Assembly: GCF_000377005.1 (NCBI RefSeq)
Contig: NZ_AQYB01000033.1
Coordinates: forward strand, 372,001 to 436,000
Direction: 5' to 3'
DNA: 64,000 bases
Origin: Streptococcus minor DSM 17118
Lineage (GTDB): Bacteria > Bacillota > Bacilli > Lactobacillales > Streptococcaceae
Below, piece by piece: positions 28,156-40,680 of the stretch (the stretch's first letter is position 1; the number at the start of each line of letters is the position of its first letter). The notes under the pieces are model-generated. The model saw only the letters and a program-made list of their open reading frames with translations. It was not told the origin of the DNA and searched no databases. A program made the translations under genes and the position numbers.

Positions 28156-29289
28156 CTATTCTATGATAAAGCGCTCAGCAACAGTATCTCCTAAAAAGAG
28201 TCCTTTTTTCGTCATGCGAATGCGATCTCCCTTCTTTTGTAGGAGACCTTCTTGGACTAATTCTTGGACAATCTTACCATATCTTTCCTCAAAGGAATGT
28301 CCAAACTTTTCTTCGAAGCGTGCGATAGAAACGCCTGATTTTTTTCGTAATCCCAGAAACATTTCTTCTTCCATTTGCTCACTAGAAGTCAAATATTCTT
28401 CATGGAGACGGGCATGTCCCTTTTCCTGGATAGACTTGAGATAGTGCTGAATGGGACCGCGATTGCGGTAGCGCATACCGTTTAAATAACCAGAGGCACC
28501 TGCACCCAGTCCATAATATTCGGCATTATCCCAATACATGAGATTATGGCGACTTTCAAAGCCAGGCTTAGTAAAATTGGAAATTTCATAATGCTCAAAG
28601 CCATGTTTCTCCAATTCGGACAGGATATATTCAAACATCTCAGATTCGACATCTTCTCCCGGAAGATGAAGTTTTCCCCGCTTCTGTCGATTCATAAAGA
28701 CTGTATGGTTTTCCAAAATCAAGCTATATAGGCTAAGATGGGGAATATCCAAAGCTAGAGCTTTGGCGACGTTATCAACAACCTGCTCCATGGTCTGACC
28801 AGGTAAAGCATAAATCAAATCAATGGAGATATTGTAAAATCCAGCTTGCTTGAGGCTATCAACGGTTTCATATATTTGGGCTTCATTGTGGCTACGACCG
28901 ATACGCTTGAGCATCTTGTTGTCAAAAGTTTGCACACCCAAAGAAATCCGATTACAGGCTGAATTCTTTAAAACTGCAATCTTATCTGCTGTCAAATCGC
29001 CAGGATTTGCTTCAATCGTGAACTCTTCTAGCTGCGTCAAATCTAATGTTTTCTCTAAGTTGGTCAATAAATAGTCCAACTGCTGGGCAGAGAGGGCAGA
29101 AGGCGTCCCTCCACCGATATAGAGAGTCTTGAGGGCAGGCAGATCATAATGGCATACTTCTGCTATCAACCTCTCCAGATAAGTATCCACAGGCTGATTT
29201 TTGATAAAGACTTTGGAAAAGTCACAATAATAACAAATCTGGGTACAAAAAGGAATATGAATATAGGCTGAAGTTGGACGTTTTTGCAT
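28156..29289 (-). CDS. hemW: Radical SAM heme chaperone HemW-like protein
   Basis: 377 residues with the radical-SAM cluster motif in FCTQICYYCDF (CxxxCxxC) near residue 17, then GGGTPS for SAM binding, and the HemN C-terminal domain. It has long been annotated as oxygen-independent coproporphyrinogen oxidase, but such proteins lack HemN activity and bind heme. Streptococci do not make heme, so a chaperone or unknown role is likely. The start at 29289 is fixed by the conserved N-terminus TSAYIHIPFC. No Shine-Dalgarno; the -10 box ends six bases before the ATG. Confidence 0.93.
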   Translation of the reverse strand: MQKRPTSAYIHIPFCTQICYYCDFSKVFIKNQPVDTYLERLIAEVCHYDLPALKTLYIGGGTPSALSAQQLDYLLTNLEKTLDLTQLEEFTIEANPGDLTADKIAVLKNSACNRISLGVQTFDNKMLKRIGRSHNEAQIYETVDSLKQAGFYNISIDLIYALPGQTMEQVVDNVAKALALDIPHLSLYSLILENHTVFMNRQKRGKLHLPGEDVESEMFEYILSELEKHGFEHYEISNFTKPGFESRHNLMYWDNAEYYGLGAGASGYLNGMRYRNRGPIQHYLKSIQEKGHARLHEEYLTSSEQMEEEMFLGLRKKSGVSIARFEEKFGHSFEERYGKIVQELVQEGLLQKKGDRIRMTKKGLFLGDTVAERFIIE

Positions 29290-29295
29290 AGACCT

Positions 29296-29304
29296 ATTAT
29301 AGCA
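29296..29304 (-). promoter_or_regulatory. Extended -10 of hemW, apparently leaderless
   Basis: Minus strand TGCTATAAT (hexamer 29301-29296) followed by AGGTCT and then the ATG at 29289. The start site of transcription should coincide with the A of the start codon. The -35 region (CTTCGG) is poor, as is common with TGn -10 promoters. Confidence 0.55.
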
Positions 29305-29436
29305 TACTCCAGTGATTTCCGAAGATTATAAGTACAAAGAATAGCCAATTATCCGACTAGCTAGCAAGACAAGGAGAACACTTATCTCAACTAAAATTTT
29401 ACGATACTTCTTTCTATTTTCAAAAAAGTATAAGAA

Positions 29437-29461
29437 AAGGCTGGATTGCTCCTAGCCTTGT
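29437..29461 (-). terminator. Terminator of glgP/malP
   Basis: Minus strand AAGGCTAGGAG, short loop, CCAGCCTT then TTCTTAT, about 10 bp after the stop. Confidence 0.6.
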
Positions 29462-29469
29462 TCTGCTCA

Positions 29470-31734
29470 TTACTTTTCAAGATGCCAGATATCTTCATTG
29501 TACTGCTCAATAGTACGGTCAGACGAGAAGAAACCAGCCTTGGCGATATTGACAACAACTTTTTCCAACCAGCTATCACGGTCTTCATAGTCAGCCAACA
29601 TACGCTCCTTGGTAACAATATAATCCTCTAAATCCAGAAGAGTCATAAAGTGGTCATTGTGCTTGAGGTTATCTTGCAAACGCCAAAGTCGCTCATCAAT
29701 TCCGCCAGCATTACGAATGACATCGCTCGTGATAAAGTCAATCAATGGACGAATGCCCTCACGCTCATAGAAGCTATATGGATGATAGCTACAATTAGCA
29801 TAGTGATCAATAACTGTCTGACTATCTTCACCAAAGATATAGATATTTTCATCGCCAACTAGCTCATGAATTTCCACATTAGCCCCATCATCCGTACCGA
29901 TAGTCAATGCCCCATTGAGCATGAATTTCATATTACCTGTTCCAGAAGCTTCTTTGGAAGCCAAAGAAATCTGCTCAGAAATATCTGCAGCTGGGATGAT
30001 GAAACTAGCTTCAGTTACATTGTAGTTTTCAATCATGACAACTTGCAAGTGCGGTGATACTTCAGGATCATTTTTAATAACCTGTGACAAGACCAAAATC
30101 AAGTGAATGATATCTTGTGCAATAGTATAAGCTGGTGCTGCCTTACCTCCAAAGAAAACAGTCAGGGGGCGAGCAGGAATGTTGCCAGCCTTAATATCCA
30201 GATACTTGTGAATGACATACAGAACATTCATCTGTTGGCGTTTGTACTCATGCAGACGCTTGATTTGAACATCAAAGATGGATTCTGGGTTCACCTCCAC
30301 ACCTTGATTTTTCAAGATATGGCGTTGCAATTTCCGTTTGTTATGCTGCTTGATTTCTTCCAAATGATTTTTGAAATCCTTGTCGTTCTTAAATTCTAGG
30401 AGTTGTTCCAACTTGGAAGCATCATGGTGGTAGTCATGACCAATCAACTTGTCTAGATAAGCCGATAATCTTGGATTAGCATGCATCAGCCAGCGGCGGA
30501 AAGTAATCCCATTGGTCTTATTGTTAAACTTCTCAGGATAGAGATCGTAGAAAGGCTTGAGTTCGGACGATTTCAAGATTTCTGTATGCAAGGCTGCCAC
30601 ACCATTAATAGAGTATCCATAGTGAATATCCATATGGGCCATGTGAACACGCCCATGACTATCAATGATATTGACAGACTCATCGTCTTTCACTGCTTTT
30701 GCCCGACGGTCCAATTCCTCGATGAAAGGCACCAAATGTGGTACAACACGATTCAAGAAATCAAGAGGCCATTTTTCTAGGGCTTCCGCCAAAATAGTAT
30801 GGTTCGTATAGGCTGTCATGCTCTTCACAATATCAACCGCTTCATCAAAAGAAATACCACGCAACTCTAAAAGACGAATCAACTCTGGAATAATCAACGA
30901 AGGGTGAGTATCATTGATTTGGACCACAGCATACTCTGCCAAATCATGGAGATTAGAACCTTTGGCAATCGCTTCATCAATCAATAGCTGTGCTGCATTG
31001 GAAACCATGAAGTATTGCTGGAAGATACGCAAGATTTTCCCTTGGTCATTGGAATCATCTGGATACAGGAAGAGGGTTAGATTACGGAAGATATCCTCCT
31101 TATCAAAGTCAATTCCATCATCAATGATATTGTCATCAACAGAGCCCAAATCAAACAGACGCAGACGATTTTTACGCTCCATCTTATAACCCGGCACATC
31201 AATATCGTATAACTTTGAAGTCAGAGTAAAGTTAGCAAAAGGAACTTTATATGAAATAGGTGACTCCGTCAACCAAGACCGTGGAGTGATCCATTCATTA
31301 GGAACAGCTGCCTGTTGATGGAAGCGGAAAAGCTGACGGAACAGACCAAAATGATAGTTGAGACCAACTCCATCACCATTCAATCCCAAACTTGCAATAG
31401 AATCCAAGAAACAAGCCGCTAGACGACCAAGACCGCCATTTCCTAGTGAAGGCTCTAACTCGACATCCTCAATCGCCAATAAATCTTTACCTGCAGCAAC
31501 TAGCTGTGTTTTGACCTCATCGTAAATCCCGAGATTGATTAGATTGTTTGACAAGAGTTTACCAATCAAAAATTCAGCAGAGATATAATATACTTTCTTC
31601 TTTTGCTCATTGGTATACTGCGCTTCGCTGCGGTGCTTGGATAGAGCAAGTAAGGCATAATACAGCTCTTGGTCAGAACAGTCTTCGATGCGCTTGGCAT
31701 ACATCGCTTGCACAAAATTTTGCAAATTAATCAT
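29470..31734 (-). CDS. malP: Glycogen/maltodextrin phosphorylase
   Basis: Phosphorolyses alpha-1,4-glucans to glucose 1-phosphate. 754 residues, the size of the short streptococcal MalP. Motifs include [16 protein letters not shown], the [16 protein letters not shown] segment and the PLP-lysine site [14 protein letters not shown] near residue 603. It is transcribed alone: the usual partner malQ is not upstream, where deoD lies instead. A possible catabolite site and promoter precede it. It could be named glgP in other annotations; the maltodextrin role is inferred from size and family. Confidence 0.93.
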   Translation of the reverse strand: MINLQNFVQAMYAKRIEDCSDQELYYALLALSKHRSEAQYTNEQKKKVYYISAEFLIGKLLSNNLINLGIYDEVKTQLVAAGKDLLAIEDVELEPSLGNGGLGRLAACFLDSIASLGLNGDGVGLNYHFGLFRQLFRFHQQAAVPNEWITPRSWLTESPISYKVPFANFTLTSKLYDIDVPGYKMERKNRLRLFDLGSVDDNIIDDGIDFDKEDIFRNLTLFLYPDDSNDQGKILRIFQQYFMVSNAAQLLIDEAIAKGSNLHDLAEYAVVQINDTHPSLIIPELIRLLELRGISFDEAVDIVKSMTAYTNHTILAEALEKWPLDFLNRVVPHLVPFIEELDRRAKAVKDDESVNIIDSHGRVHMAHMDIHYGYSINGVAALHTEILKSSELKPFYDLYPEKFNNKTNGITFRRWLMHANPRLSAYLDKLIGHDYHHDASKLEQLLEFKNDKDFKNHLEEIKQHNKRKLQRHILKNQGVEVNPESIFDVQIKRLHEYKRQQMNVLYVIHKYLDIKAGNIPARPLTVFFGGKAAPAYTIAQDIIHLILVLSQVIKNDPEVSPHLQVVMIENYNVTEASFIIPAADISEQISLASKEASGTGNMKFMLNGALTIGTDDGANVEIHELVGDENIYIFGEDSQTVIDHYANCSYHPYSFYEREGIRPLIDFITSDVIRNAGGIDERLWRLQDNLKHNDHFMTLLDLEDYIVTKERMLADYEDRDSWLEKVVVNIAKAGFFSSDRTIEQYNEDIWHLEK

Positions 31735-31793
31735 AGTAAAATCTCCTGATGCTTTTTAAATCAATTTGGTGTGTTGCGAACATTAACCCCACT

Positions 31794-31799
31794 ATTATA
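31794..31799 (-). promoter_or_regulatory. -10 box of malP
   Basis: Minus strand TATAAT, about 60 bp upstream of the start; the sequence 17 bp further up (TTTATT) is a weak -35. Confidence 0.5.
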
Positions 31800-31833
31800 C
31801 CTTATTCAATAGATTTAATAAACTATTTCTATA

Positions 31834-31848
31834 ATGAAAACGTTCTTA
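31834..31848 (-). promoter_or_regulatory. Candidate catabolite-response element upstream of malP
   Basis: ATGAAAACGTTCTTA matches the B. subtilis cre consensus WTGNAANCGNWNNCW at all but one position. It lies just upstream of the malP promoter, where CcpA would act. Confidence 0.5.
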
Positions 31849-31887
31849 CACAGTTTTATGTTCGTTTTTCTGAAATTTTACAGAAAA

Positions 31888-32601
31888 TCAATCTGAAATC
31901 AGAGTTTCAAGACCCACTTTCATCATATCCGTGAAAGTATTTTGACGCTCTTCAGCAGTGGTATCTTCTTCTGGATTCACCAAGCTATCTGAAATGGTCA
32001 TAATAGCCAATGTTTGAACACCAAACTTAGCTCCTAGATAATAGAGAGCTGCGGCTTCCATTTCGACCGCTTTGACACCGAGTTGCCCCAGCTCAAGATT
32101 GCGGGCAAACAGTTTTGGTGAGTAGAAACTATCTGATGACAAGACATTGCCCACATGAGTTGTCATGTTCAAATCTTTAGCGATATGATAAGCCTTGTCT
32201 AGCAGATCGAAATCGGCAATCTGTGGCAAATCGTATTCTGGCCAGTCAATGTTTATCATCTTTGAGTTGGTAGCTGCAGCCTGGGCAATGACCAATTCAC
32301 GAACATGGACATCCTTGTTAAGGGAACCTGCTGTTCCAACACGAATCAGTTTTTTCACTCCGTATTCGTTGATGAGCTCATGCGCATAAATAGAGATAGA
32401 GGGCATGCCCATACCTGTCCCCATAACAGAGACACGGTGACCTTTGTAGGTTCCGGTATAGCCGAACATGTTGCGAACTTCATTGAAGCAAACAGCATCT
32501 TCTAGGAAATTTTCCGCGATAAATTTGGCACGGAGAGGATCTCCTGGAAGCAAGATTTTATCGGCAATATCGCCAGGTTTGGCAGAAATATGGATTGACA
32601 T
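31888..32601 (-). CDS. deoD: Purine nucleoside phosphorylase, DeoD type
   Basis: Cleaves purine (deoxy)ribonucleosides with phosphate to free base and (deoxy)ribose 1-phosphate. Start at ATG 32601 ([15 protein letters not shown]), giving 237 residues, the hexameric DeoD size; a TTG reading at 32616 adds five residues. Motifs: [37 protein letters not shown] and [17 protein letters not shown]. No strong Shine-Dalgarno. Last gene of the nucleoside-salvage cluster, 174 bp after the small 67-residue gene. Confidence 0.95.
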   Translation of the reverse strand: MSIHISAKPGDIADKILLPGDPLRAKFIAENFLEDAVCFNEVRNMFGYTGTYKGHRVSVMGTGMGMPSISIYAHELINEYGVKKLIRVGTAGSLNKDVHVRELVIAQAAATNSKMINIDWPEYDLPQIADFDLLDKAYHIAKDLNMTTHVGNVLSSDSFYSPKLFARNLELGQLGVKAVEMEAAALYYLGAKFGVQTLAIMTISDSLVNPEEDTTAEERQNTFTDMMKVGLETLISD

Positions 32602-32775
32602 AAATTTAAATACCAAGACCGTCCAAAATCCTACATAAAATTGGATATCAATAGCAAACCTAACTTGCTTGATTATTCATCTTTTTAAAAGGATTTTGTT
32701 AGGATTTCATTCCTTTCTTAAATATAATGTTTGGTGTAAAGATGAGTTCCGACTTGATTTGTTTGAACTCAACAT

Positions 32776-32979
32776 TTATTCTTTCAGGTTTCGTATTGGC
32801 AGTGTATTTTGCATCATTTCAGGCCTAGTCTTTCCTTTTAAAAGAAAATATTTGACAATATGAATGGTTCCTACTACAAACCAAGTTCCTGCAACAATAG
32901 GCTTATTGCTGAAAAGATACACTATAGTCAAAATATAGCTGCAACTCCCTGTAAATAAATCCCACTTTGTTTTTGTCAT
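32776..32979 (-). CDS. Small membrane protein of unknown function
   Basis: 67 residues with two probable membrane helices (LFTGSCSYILTIVYLF and PIVAGTWFVVGTIHIVKYFL) and a short basic tail. It lies between punA and deoD, 15 bp after punA, same strand. The ribosome site is weak. I do not recognise a family. Conserved position of a short ORF here in other streptococci is from memory and should be checked. Confidence 0.6.
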   Translation of the reverse strand: MTKTKWDLFTGSCSYILTIVYLFSNKPIVAGTWFVVGTIHIVKYFLLKGKTRPEMMQNTLPIRNLKE

Positions 32980-32994
32980 GACTGGCTATTACTA

Positions 32995-33804
32995 TTATAA
33001 GTCTGCCAAAATCGCCTTGATAAAGGCTTTAAAGTTGCCCTTGATTTGTTGGGTAACTTCCACTACTTCTTCATGATTGAGTTCGGATTGGAAGCCAGCT
33101 GCAAAGTTGGTAATGGCTGAAATACCTAAGACTTTTAGGCCAGAATGAGCTGCTACAATAACTTCAGGCACTGTTGACATGCCGACCGCATGTGCTCCCA
33201 TGGTCTGGAAGGCACGAATTTCTGCTGGCGTTTCATAGGTTGGTCCAGTCACACCTAGGTAGACACCATCTTCTAACTTGATGTTCATTTTATCTGCCAA
33301 GGCATGTGCTTTTTCACGATAAGCTTTTGTGTAAGCATCGGACATATCTGGGAAGCGCGGGCCAAATTCCTCCAGATTTTCTCCAATCAGTGGATTTTGT
33401 CCAGTCAGGTTGATGTGGTCTGTGATAGCCATCAGGGTACCTGGACCATAACCGATACCACCTGCAGCGTTAGTCACAATCACGCCCTCACACCCTAGGG
33501 CCTTCATGACGCGAACTGGGAAGGTCACTACCTCCATTGGATTTCCTTCATAAAAATGGAAACGACCTTGCAAGGCTAAAACCTTGCGACCTGCCAAATC
33601 ACCATACACTAGCTTTCCTGCATGACCAACAACAGTTGATTTACCCCAGTTTGGAATATCTGCATAATCGATAACAATGGCATTTTCCACTTCTTCGGCT
33701 AATTCACCCAGACCTGATCCCAAAATCAGACCAAATTCGGGCTTAACAAGGCCTTTTTCTTCCAAAAAGTTTTTTGTTTCAGTAATTTTTTCTAATAGTG
33801 ACAT
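32995..33804 (-). CDS. punA: Purine nucleoside phosphorylase, trimeric type
   Basis: Phosphorolyses guanosine and inosine. 269 residues, the trimeric PNP class. Phosphate site GLILGSGLGELAEEV at the N-terminus, LQGRFHFYEGNPM, and the base-binding VTNAAGGIGYGPGTLM and GVTGPTYETPAEIRAF. AAGGAG precedes the ATG. Together with deoD the cell has two purine phosphorylases of different specificity, feeding ribose 1-phosphate to DeoB. Confidence 0.96.
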   Translation of the reverse strand: MSLLEKITETKNFLEEKGLVKPEFGLILGSGLGELAEEVENAIVIDYADIPNWGKSTVVGHAGKLVYGDLAGRKVLALQGRFHFYEGNPMEVVTFPVRVMKALGCEGVIVTNAAGGIGYGPGTLMAITDHINLTGQNPLIGENLEEFGPRFPDMSDAYTKAYREKAHALADKMNIKLEDGVYLGVTGPTYETPAEIRAFQTMGAHAVGMSTVPEVIVAAHSGLKVLGISAITNFAAGFQSELNHEEVVEVTQQIKGNFKAFIKAILADL

Positions 33805-33819
33805 GTTGTCTCCTTCGAT

Positions 33820-34074
33820 TTAATAAAAGTCTTTACAATTATTATCATAATATTTTTCTAATGCAAGATGTCTTGTTTGTTTAATATCGGTAATCATTTG
33901 ATCTCGAACATCTTTACCCATATCATATAAACGAATTAATTCACTTTCAAAGTAGTCTGAGTATTCTTTCAATGTGATAAACAATCGTTCACATTCATAG
34001 AGACTACTATAGCCACCTTCGTACGAAATAGATATCAGACGGGATTCATCTTTACAAGAAATAATAAATTCCAT
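33820..34074 (-). CDS. Hypothetical protein
   Basis: 84 residues, acidic and mostly helical; starts MEFIISCKDESRLISISYEG with GAGGT seven bases upstream. No membrane segment and no motif I recognise. It lies inside the deoB-punA operon, 34 bp after the ArsC-like gene and 15 bp before punA. It could be a small regulatory or orphan immunity-like protein, but there is no evidence for either. Confidence 0.65.
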   Translation of the reverse strand: MEFIISCKDESRLISISYEGGYSSLYECERLFITLKEYSDYFESELIRLYDMGKDVRDQMITDIKQTRHLALEKYYDNNCKDFY

Positions 34075-34108
34075 TTGAATACCTCAAGGAAGTTTTGTCG
34101 GAGATTTC

Positions 34109-34465
34109 TTACAAATACTCTGGCCAATCGTAACCAGGCATTTTTTCCTTGATGATTTCCAAAGGGCGACAGAGAAAGGCTGTGTGTTGCTGTTCGACAA
34201 TTGGTCTATTGAGTAAAATAGGTTTTTCAACCATCATTTGGAGCAGTTGGTCTTCGGATTGTTCAGCTTGTTCTTCTAACGGCAGTCGGATGACCGAAGA
34301 GGGCTGAACACCCATTTTATTCAGAAGTTGCTGCAAGTCTTTTGCAGACAGAGGAGTTTTCAAATAATCCACCCAATCGACTTCGATACCTTGTCTTTGT
34401 AACAGCACTCTTAATTTCTGACATTTGCTACAAGCTGGATTGATATAAACTGTTATTTTTTCCAT
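34109..34465 (-). CDS. ArsC/Spx-family reductase-like protein
   Basis: Start at ATG 34465 (MEKITVYINPACSKCQKL), one base after the deoB stop, giving 118 residues. A thioredoxin-like fold with CxxC in NPACSKCQKL and the ArsC ending PLLNRPIV-like (ILLNRPIVEQQ). It could be an arsenate reductase or a related glutaredoxin-dependent enzyme; the Spx redox-sensing arginines are not assignable. No ars genes are nearby, and its place in a nucleoside operon argues against a dedicated arsenic role. Confidence 0.88.
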   Translation of the reverse strand: MEKITVYINPACSKCQKLRVLLQRQGIEVDWVDYLKTPLSAKDLQQLLNKMGVQPSSVIRLPLEEQAEQSEDQLLQMMVEKPILLNRPIVEQQHTAFLCRPLEIIKEKMPGYDWPEYL

Positions 34466-34466
34466 T

Positions 34467-35678
34467 TTATACCAAGCTATGTAAGAAGGACTCGCCAATC
34501 ATAGCCTTTTCTACGCCAAAGTTTTCTGCAATAGTAGCTGAAATATCAGCGAAATGGCCGACTGGCATAGTGCCACTGCCCTTAAAGGATGGGCTATAAG
34601 CTAAGAGTGGTACATATTCACGAGTATGGTCTGTGCCTGCATAGGTTGGATCGTTGCCGTGATCTGCAGTAATGAGGAGCAAATCTTTTTCTTTCATGGC
34701 TGCCATGATTTCTGGTAAGCGAGCGTCAAACTCATGTAAACAATCCCGATAACCCGCTGGATTGCGACGATGACCATAAACTGCATCAAAATCCACCAGA
34801 TTGGTGAAAGAGAGTCCTCTTGTAAATGCTGGTAATTGGAGTGTTTCTAGAAGGACGTCTACCCCATGTGCATTTGACTTGGTATGGCCCATATCATTGG
34901 TAATACCAGAACCATTAAAGATGTCACTGATTTTACCAACAGAGTAAGTTGGAACTCCCGCATCTGCTAGCTTATTCAGTACTGTCTCTTCAAACGGTGA
35001 GACAGCATAGTCATGACGATTAGCAGTTCGAGTAAAATTCCCCGGCTCACCCACATAAGGGCGAGCGATAATACGTCCTAGGAGTGCTGGACGTTCCAAA
35101 GTAATGGAACGTGCGTACTCGCAGATACGATACAATTCTTCTAGTGGAATGATGTCTTCATGAGCTGCAATCTGTAATACAGGATCTGCAGAGGTATAGA
35201 CAATAAGCTCACCCGTTTCCATCTGACGAGGACCAAAGTCATCAATAACAGCCGTACCAGAGTATGGCTTATTTGCTTCTCGGATGATTTTTCGACCTGA
35301 AAACTCTTCAATCTTAGTTAAAATTTCTTCAGGGAAACCATCCCAGAATGTGTCAAAAGGTTCTGTAATATTGAGACCCATAATTTCCCAGTGACCAGTC
35401 ATGGTATCCTTACCAAGGGAAACTTCCTCCAACTTAGTAGCATAGCCGACTGGTTCAGCCTCAGTTGGTACTGTCTTCAACGGTAACTCACGTGGAATAT
35501 TTCCCAGTCCCAATTTGGCCATGTTCGGAACCTCAAGTCCCACAGTTTTTGAGATATGGCCCAGAGTGTCAGAAGCTCCGTCTGGCACTGCAGCATTAAC
35601 AAAATCATTGGCATCTGGTGCTGCGCCAATTCCCACAGAATCCAGCACGACCAAATGGATACGTTCAAATGTTGACAT
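34467..35678 (-). CDS. deoB: Phosphopentomutase
   Basis: Interconverts ribose (deoxyribose) 1-phosphate and 5-phosphate, linking nucleoside breakdown with the pentose phosphate pathway. 403 residues of the alkaline-phosphatase superfamily: metal ligands in [16 protein letters not shown], the phosphorylated threonine in [14 protein letters not shown], and [19 protein letters not shown] near the C-terminus. First gene of the salvage operon. The promoter precedes it (extended -10 at 35716-35721) with a purine-box-like sequence. Confidence 0.97.
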   Translation of the reverse strand: MSTFERIHLVVLDSVGIGAAPDANDFVNAAVPDGASDTLGHISKTVGLEVPNMAKLGLGNIPRELPLKTVPTEAEPVGYATKLEEVSLGKDTMTGHWEIMGLNITEPFDTFWDGFPEEILTKIEEFSGRKIIREANKPYSGTAVIDDFGPRQMETGELIVYTSADPVLQIAAHEDIIPLEELYRICEYARSITLERPALLGRIIARPYVGEPGNFTRTANRHDYAVSPFEETVLNKLADAGVPTYSVGKISDIFNGSGITNDMGHTKSNAHGVDVLLETLQLPAFTRGLSFTNLVDFDAVYGHRRNPAGYRDCLHEFDARLPEIMAAMKEKDLLLITADHGNDPTYAGTDHTREYVPLLAYSPSFKGSGTMPVGHFADISATIAENFGVEKAMIGESFLHSLV

Positions 35679-35715
35679 AGTAGTCTCCTTTTTAGATTGA
35701 GTTTAATCTAGAACC

Positions 35716-35721
35716 ATTATA
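35716..35721 (-). promoter_or_regulatory. Extended -10 of the deoB operon
   Basis: Minus strand TGGTATAAT, 38 bp before the deoB start. The same TGG-TATAAT form appears upstream of pfkA and the 51834 Cof gene. Confidence 0.6.
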
Positions 35722-35738
35722 CCACAATTTTGAATCCG

Positions 35739-35751
35739 AATGTTCGCTTTT
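35739..35751 (-). promoter_or_regulatory. PurR-box-like sequence upstream of deoB
   Basis: AAAAGCGAACATT on the minus strand differs at one base from the lactococcal PurBox AWWWCCGAACWWT and continues into TCGG, giving CGAACATTCG. It covers the -35 position. PurR activates purine genes from such boxes in lactic acid bacteria; here control of a salvage operon is inferred. Confidence 0.4.
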
Positions 35752-35777
35752 TGTATTCGATTTCATTTCTCCCTAAT

Positions 35778-35813
35778 AAAAAGCCATCCAAAGATATATT
35801 TGGATAGCTTTTA
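35778..35813 (-). terminator. Terminator of the atp operon
   Basis: Minus strand AAAAGCTATCCAAA, loop, TTTGGATGGCTTTTTATT, 10 bp past the atpC stop. Confidence 0.85.
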
Positions 35814-35822
35814 TCATTCATA

Positions 35823-36239
35823 TTAATGTTTTCCAACATGTATACGGTTGATAGCACGCTGCAAGGCAATACGTGCTCTGCGTTCCATATCAGCATTATG
35901 AGTATTGCATGCCTCTTCTACTTCTCGTTCCGCACGGAGTTTAGCACGTTCAGCTCGACTAACATCAATATCCCGATCTCGCTCAGCTGAATTGGAAATA
36001 ATAGTGATTCGATCCTTGCAGATTTCAATGACCCCACCATTGACTGCAATCCAATCCACATGGTTTTCATCGTCAACACGCCGGACCTTGATCTCACCAA
36101 TTTCAAGAACAGCAATCAAATCAATGTGCCCTGGATAGATTCCCAATTCTCCTTCTGTGGTTTTGACCAGAATAAAGGCTGCATGGTGGTCGTAACGAAT
36201 GCCATCTGGTGTTACAATTTGTAAAGTCATTTGCTCCAT
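35823..36239 (-). CDS. atpC: ATP synthase epsilon subunit
   Basis: Central-stalk subunit of F1 that regulates hydrolysis. 138 residues: N-terminal beta-sandwich ([48 protein letters not shown]) and a C-terminal helix pair with [23 protein letters not shown] lies before the ATG. Last of eight genes; a terminator follows. Confidence 0.96.
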   Translation of the reverse strand: MEQMTLQIVTPDGIRYDHHAAFILVKTTEGELGIYPGHIDLIAVLEIGEIKVRRVDDENHVDWIAVNGGVIEICKDRITIISNSAERDRDIDVSRAERAKLRAEREVEEACNTHNADMERRARIALQRAINRIHVGKH

Positions 36240-36248
36240 ACTGCACCT

Positions 36249-38610
<2,362 letters not shown>

Positions 38611-38621
38611 ATCCTACTCCT

Positions 38622-40127
38622 CTACTTGTAAACAGATTGATCTTTAAATTCCTGGATAGCTGCATCCAAGAGTTCTGTATCTGGTAAGTCTTTTGTGGTG
38701 CGAATCGTATCGAGCAAGGACTCGTGATTGAGATCAAAATAAGCATAGAGTTCTTCTTCAAATGCCACGATGTCATCAATCGGAACAGAATCCAAGAAAC
38801 CATTCGTTAAAGCATAGAGAATCAAAACTTGTTTTTCTACGGCTAATGGCTTATGCAGTGGTTGTTTGAGGACTTCAATCGTTCTACGTCCTCGATTCAG
38901 CTTAGCCTGGGTTGCAGCATCCAAATCAGAACCAAATTGAGTGAAGGCTTCTAACTCACGATAAGATGCCAAGTCAATTCGTAGAGTACCAGCTACTTTT
39001 TTCATAGCCTTGATTTGGGCAGAGCCACCTACACGCGAAACGGAGGAACCTGCATCAATGGCTGGTCTAATCCCTGAATTGAACAAGTCATCCTTCAAGA
39101 AAATCTGTCCATCTGTAATGGAAATGACATTGGTTGCGATATAAGCTGAAATATCTCCTGCTTGAGTTTCGATAAAAGGCAATGCTGTGATAGAACCGCC
39201 ACCTAGCTCATCAGAAACTTTAGCAGATCGCTCAAGCAAGCGTGAATGAAGATAGAAAACATCTCCCGGATAGGCTTCACGACCTGGCGGACGGCGAAGC
39301 AAGAGGGAAAGTTCACGGTAAGCAACTGCTTGCTTAGATAAATCATCATAGACAATCAAAACATGCTTGCCTTCATACATAAACTCCTCAGCCATCGCTA
39401 CACCAGCATAGGGTGCTAAGAAAAGCAAAGGTGACGGTTGCGATGCTGATGCCGTTACCACAATGGTATAGTCTAGGGCACCATATTGACGAAGGACCTC
39501 AACTTGAGTTCGAACTGTTGATTCTTTTTGACCGATGGCTACATAGATACAAATCATATCTTGACCTTTTTGGTTGAGAATTGCATCAATGGCTACAGAG
39601 GTCTTTCCCGTCTGACGGTCCCCGATAATCAACTCACGCTGACCACGACCGATAGGTACCAAGGCATCAATAGCCTTTAGACCGGTTTGTAATGGCTGAT
39701 TAACAGACTTACGTTCCATTACTCCAGGAGCTGGGTATTCGATAGGACGCGTTTTGTTGGTATGAATCTCTCCCAGTCCATCGACTGGTTGTCCAAGCGG
39801 ATTGATGACACGACCAATCAAGGCAGAACCAACTGGCACTTCCATAATCTTTCCTGTCCGACGAACCACTGAACCTTCGCGAATATCTGAGAATGGTCCC
39901 AGAATGATAATGCCGACATCAGTGGTTTCCAAGTTTTGAGCCATACCAATTGTTCCATTTTCGAAGATAAGGAGTTCACCACTCATAGCATTCTCCAAAC
40001 CTTGCGCACGCGCAATTCCATCTCCGATATACGTCACAACCCCAGTTTCTGTATAGTCAAAATCTGGTTGAAAGTCGTCAATCTGTTGTTTTAGTAAAGC
40101 GCTAATTTCTTGTGTATTGATGACCAA
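38622..40127 (-). CDS. atpA: ATP synthase alpha subunit
   Basis: Non-catalytic nucleotide-binding subunit of F1. 501 residues. The P-loop [15 protein letters not shown] and signature [15 protein letters not shown] are intact; N-terminal [14 protein letters not shown] is typical of the alpha subunit tail that binds delta. Spaced 19 bp from atpH. Confidence 0.98.
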   Translation of the reverse strand: MVINTQEISALLKQQIDDFQPDFDYTETGVVTYIGDGIARAQGLENAMSGELLIFENGTIGMAQNLETTDVGIIILGPFSDIREGSVVRRTGKIMEVPVGSALIGRVINPLGQPVDGLGEIHTNKTRPIEYPAPGVMERKSVNQPLQTGLKAIDALVPIGRGQRELIIGDRQTGKTSVAIDAILNQKGQDMICIYVAIGQKESTVRTQVEVLRQYGALDYTIVVTASASQPSPLLFLAPYAGVAMAEEFMYEGKHVLIVYDDLSKQAVAYRELSLLLRRPPGREAYPGDVFYLHSRLLERSAKVSDELGGGSITALPFIETQAGDISAYIATNVISITDGQIFLKDDLFNSGIRPAIDAGSSVSRVGGSAQIKAMKKVAGTLRIDLASYRELEAFTQFGSDLDAATQAKLNRGRRTIEVLKQPLHKPLAVEKQVLILYALTNGFLDSVPIDDIVAFEEELYAYFDLNHESLLDTIRTTKDLPDTELLDAAIQEFKDQSVYK

Positions 40128-40146
40128 AAGAACACCACTTTCTATT

Positions 40147-40680
40147 TTATAGCTTTTTTCTAATGTCTCCTAATTGCGCACGGACACTAGTATCAATCAC
40201 TCGATGATTCACATTCACAATAAAACCACCTAGCAATTCTTTATCAATTTCTTCAATAACATTGTGCACCTTGACCGAGAATTTTTCCTCAACAATGGCA
40301 GTCAAGCGCTGTTTTTGCTCTTCTGTCAAAGCCTGAAAAGAGGTCACCACCATGTCATACTCGTTTTTACTCTTGCTAATTTTTAGTAAAATATCTTCCA
40401 AAGTTGGCAAAAGTACGTCGTAGTTCTCATCCTGAATCAGTGTTTCAACCAAATCATTGATAAAGCGGTAAGTTGATTGACGTAGGTTGCAAACAAAACC
40501 CGCTTTATCCTCACTCGAAATGGTTGGTGAACTGAGGATTCGATTCAGCTTGGTTTCATGAATAATCGAAATCATACGCTGAATTTCATCGTAAATAGCC
40601 CAGATATCATCACGGTAAGCAATGTTTTCTACGAATTGGTAAGCATATTGGTGCACAATGGTTGCTTCATTTACACCCAT
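40147..40680 (-). CDS. atpH: ATP synthase delta subunit
   Basis: Links F1 to the peripheral stalk. 177 residues. This subunit evolves fast; the OSCP pattern is visible as an N-terminal helical bundle and the C-terminal [18 protein letters not shown], then [20 protein letters not shown]. Its ATG overlaps the atpF stop (TAATG), so it is translationally coupled. The sequence looks unlike pneumococcal AtpH, one reason for excluding the mitis group. Confidence 0.94.
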   Translation of the reverse strand: MGVNEATIVHQYAYQFVENIAYRDDIWAIYDEIQRMISIIHETKLNRILSSPTISSEDKAGFVCNLRQSTYRFINDLVETLIQDENYDVLLPTLEDILLKISKSKNEYDMVVTSFQALTEEQKQRLTAIVEEKFSVKVHNVIEEIDKELLGGFIVNVNHRVIDTSVRAQLGDIRKKL

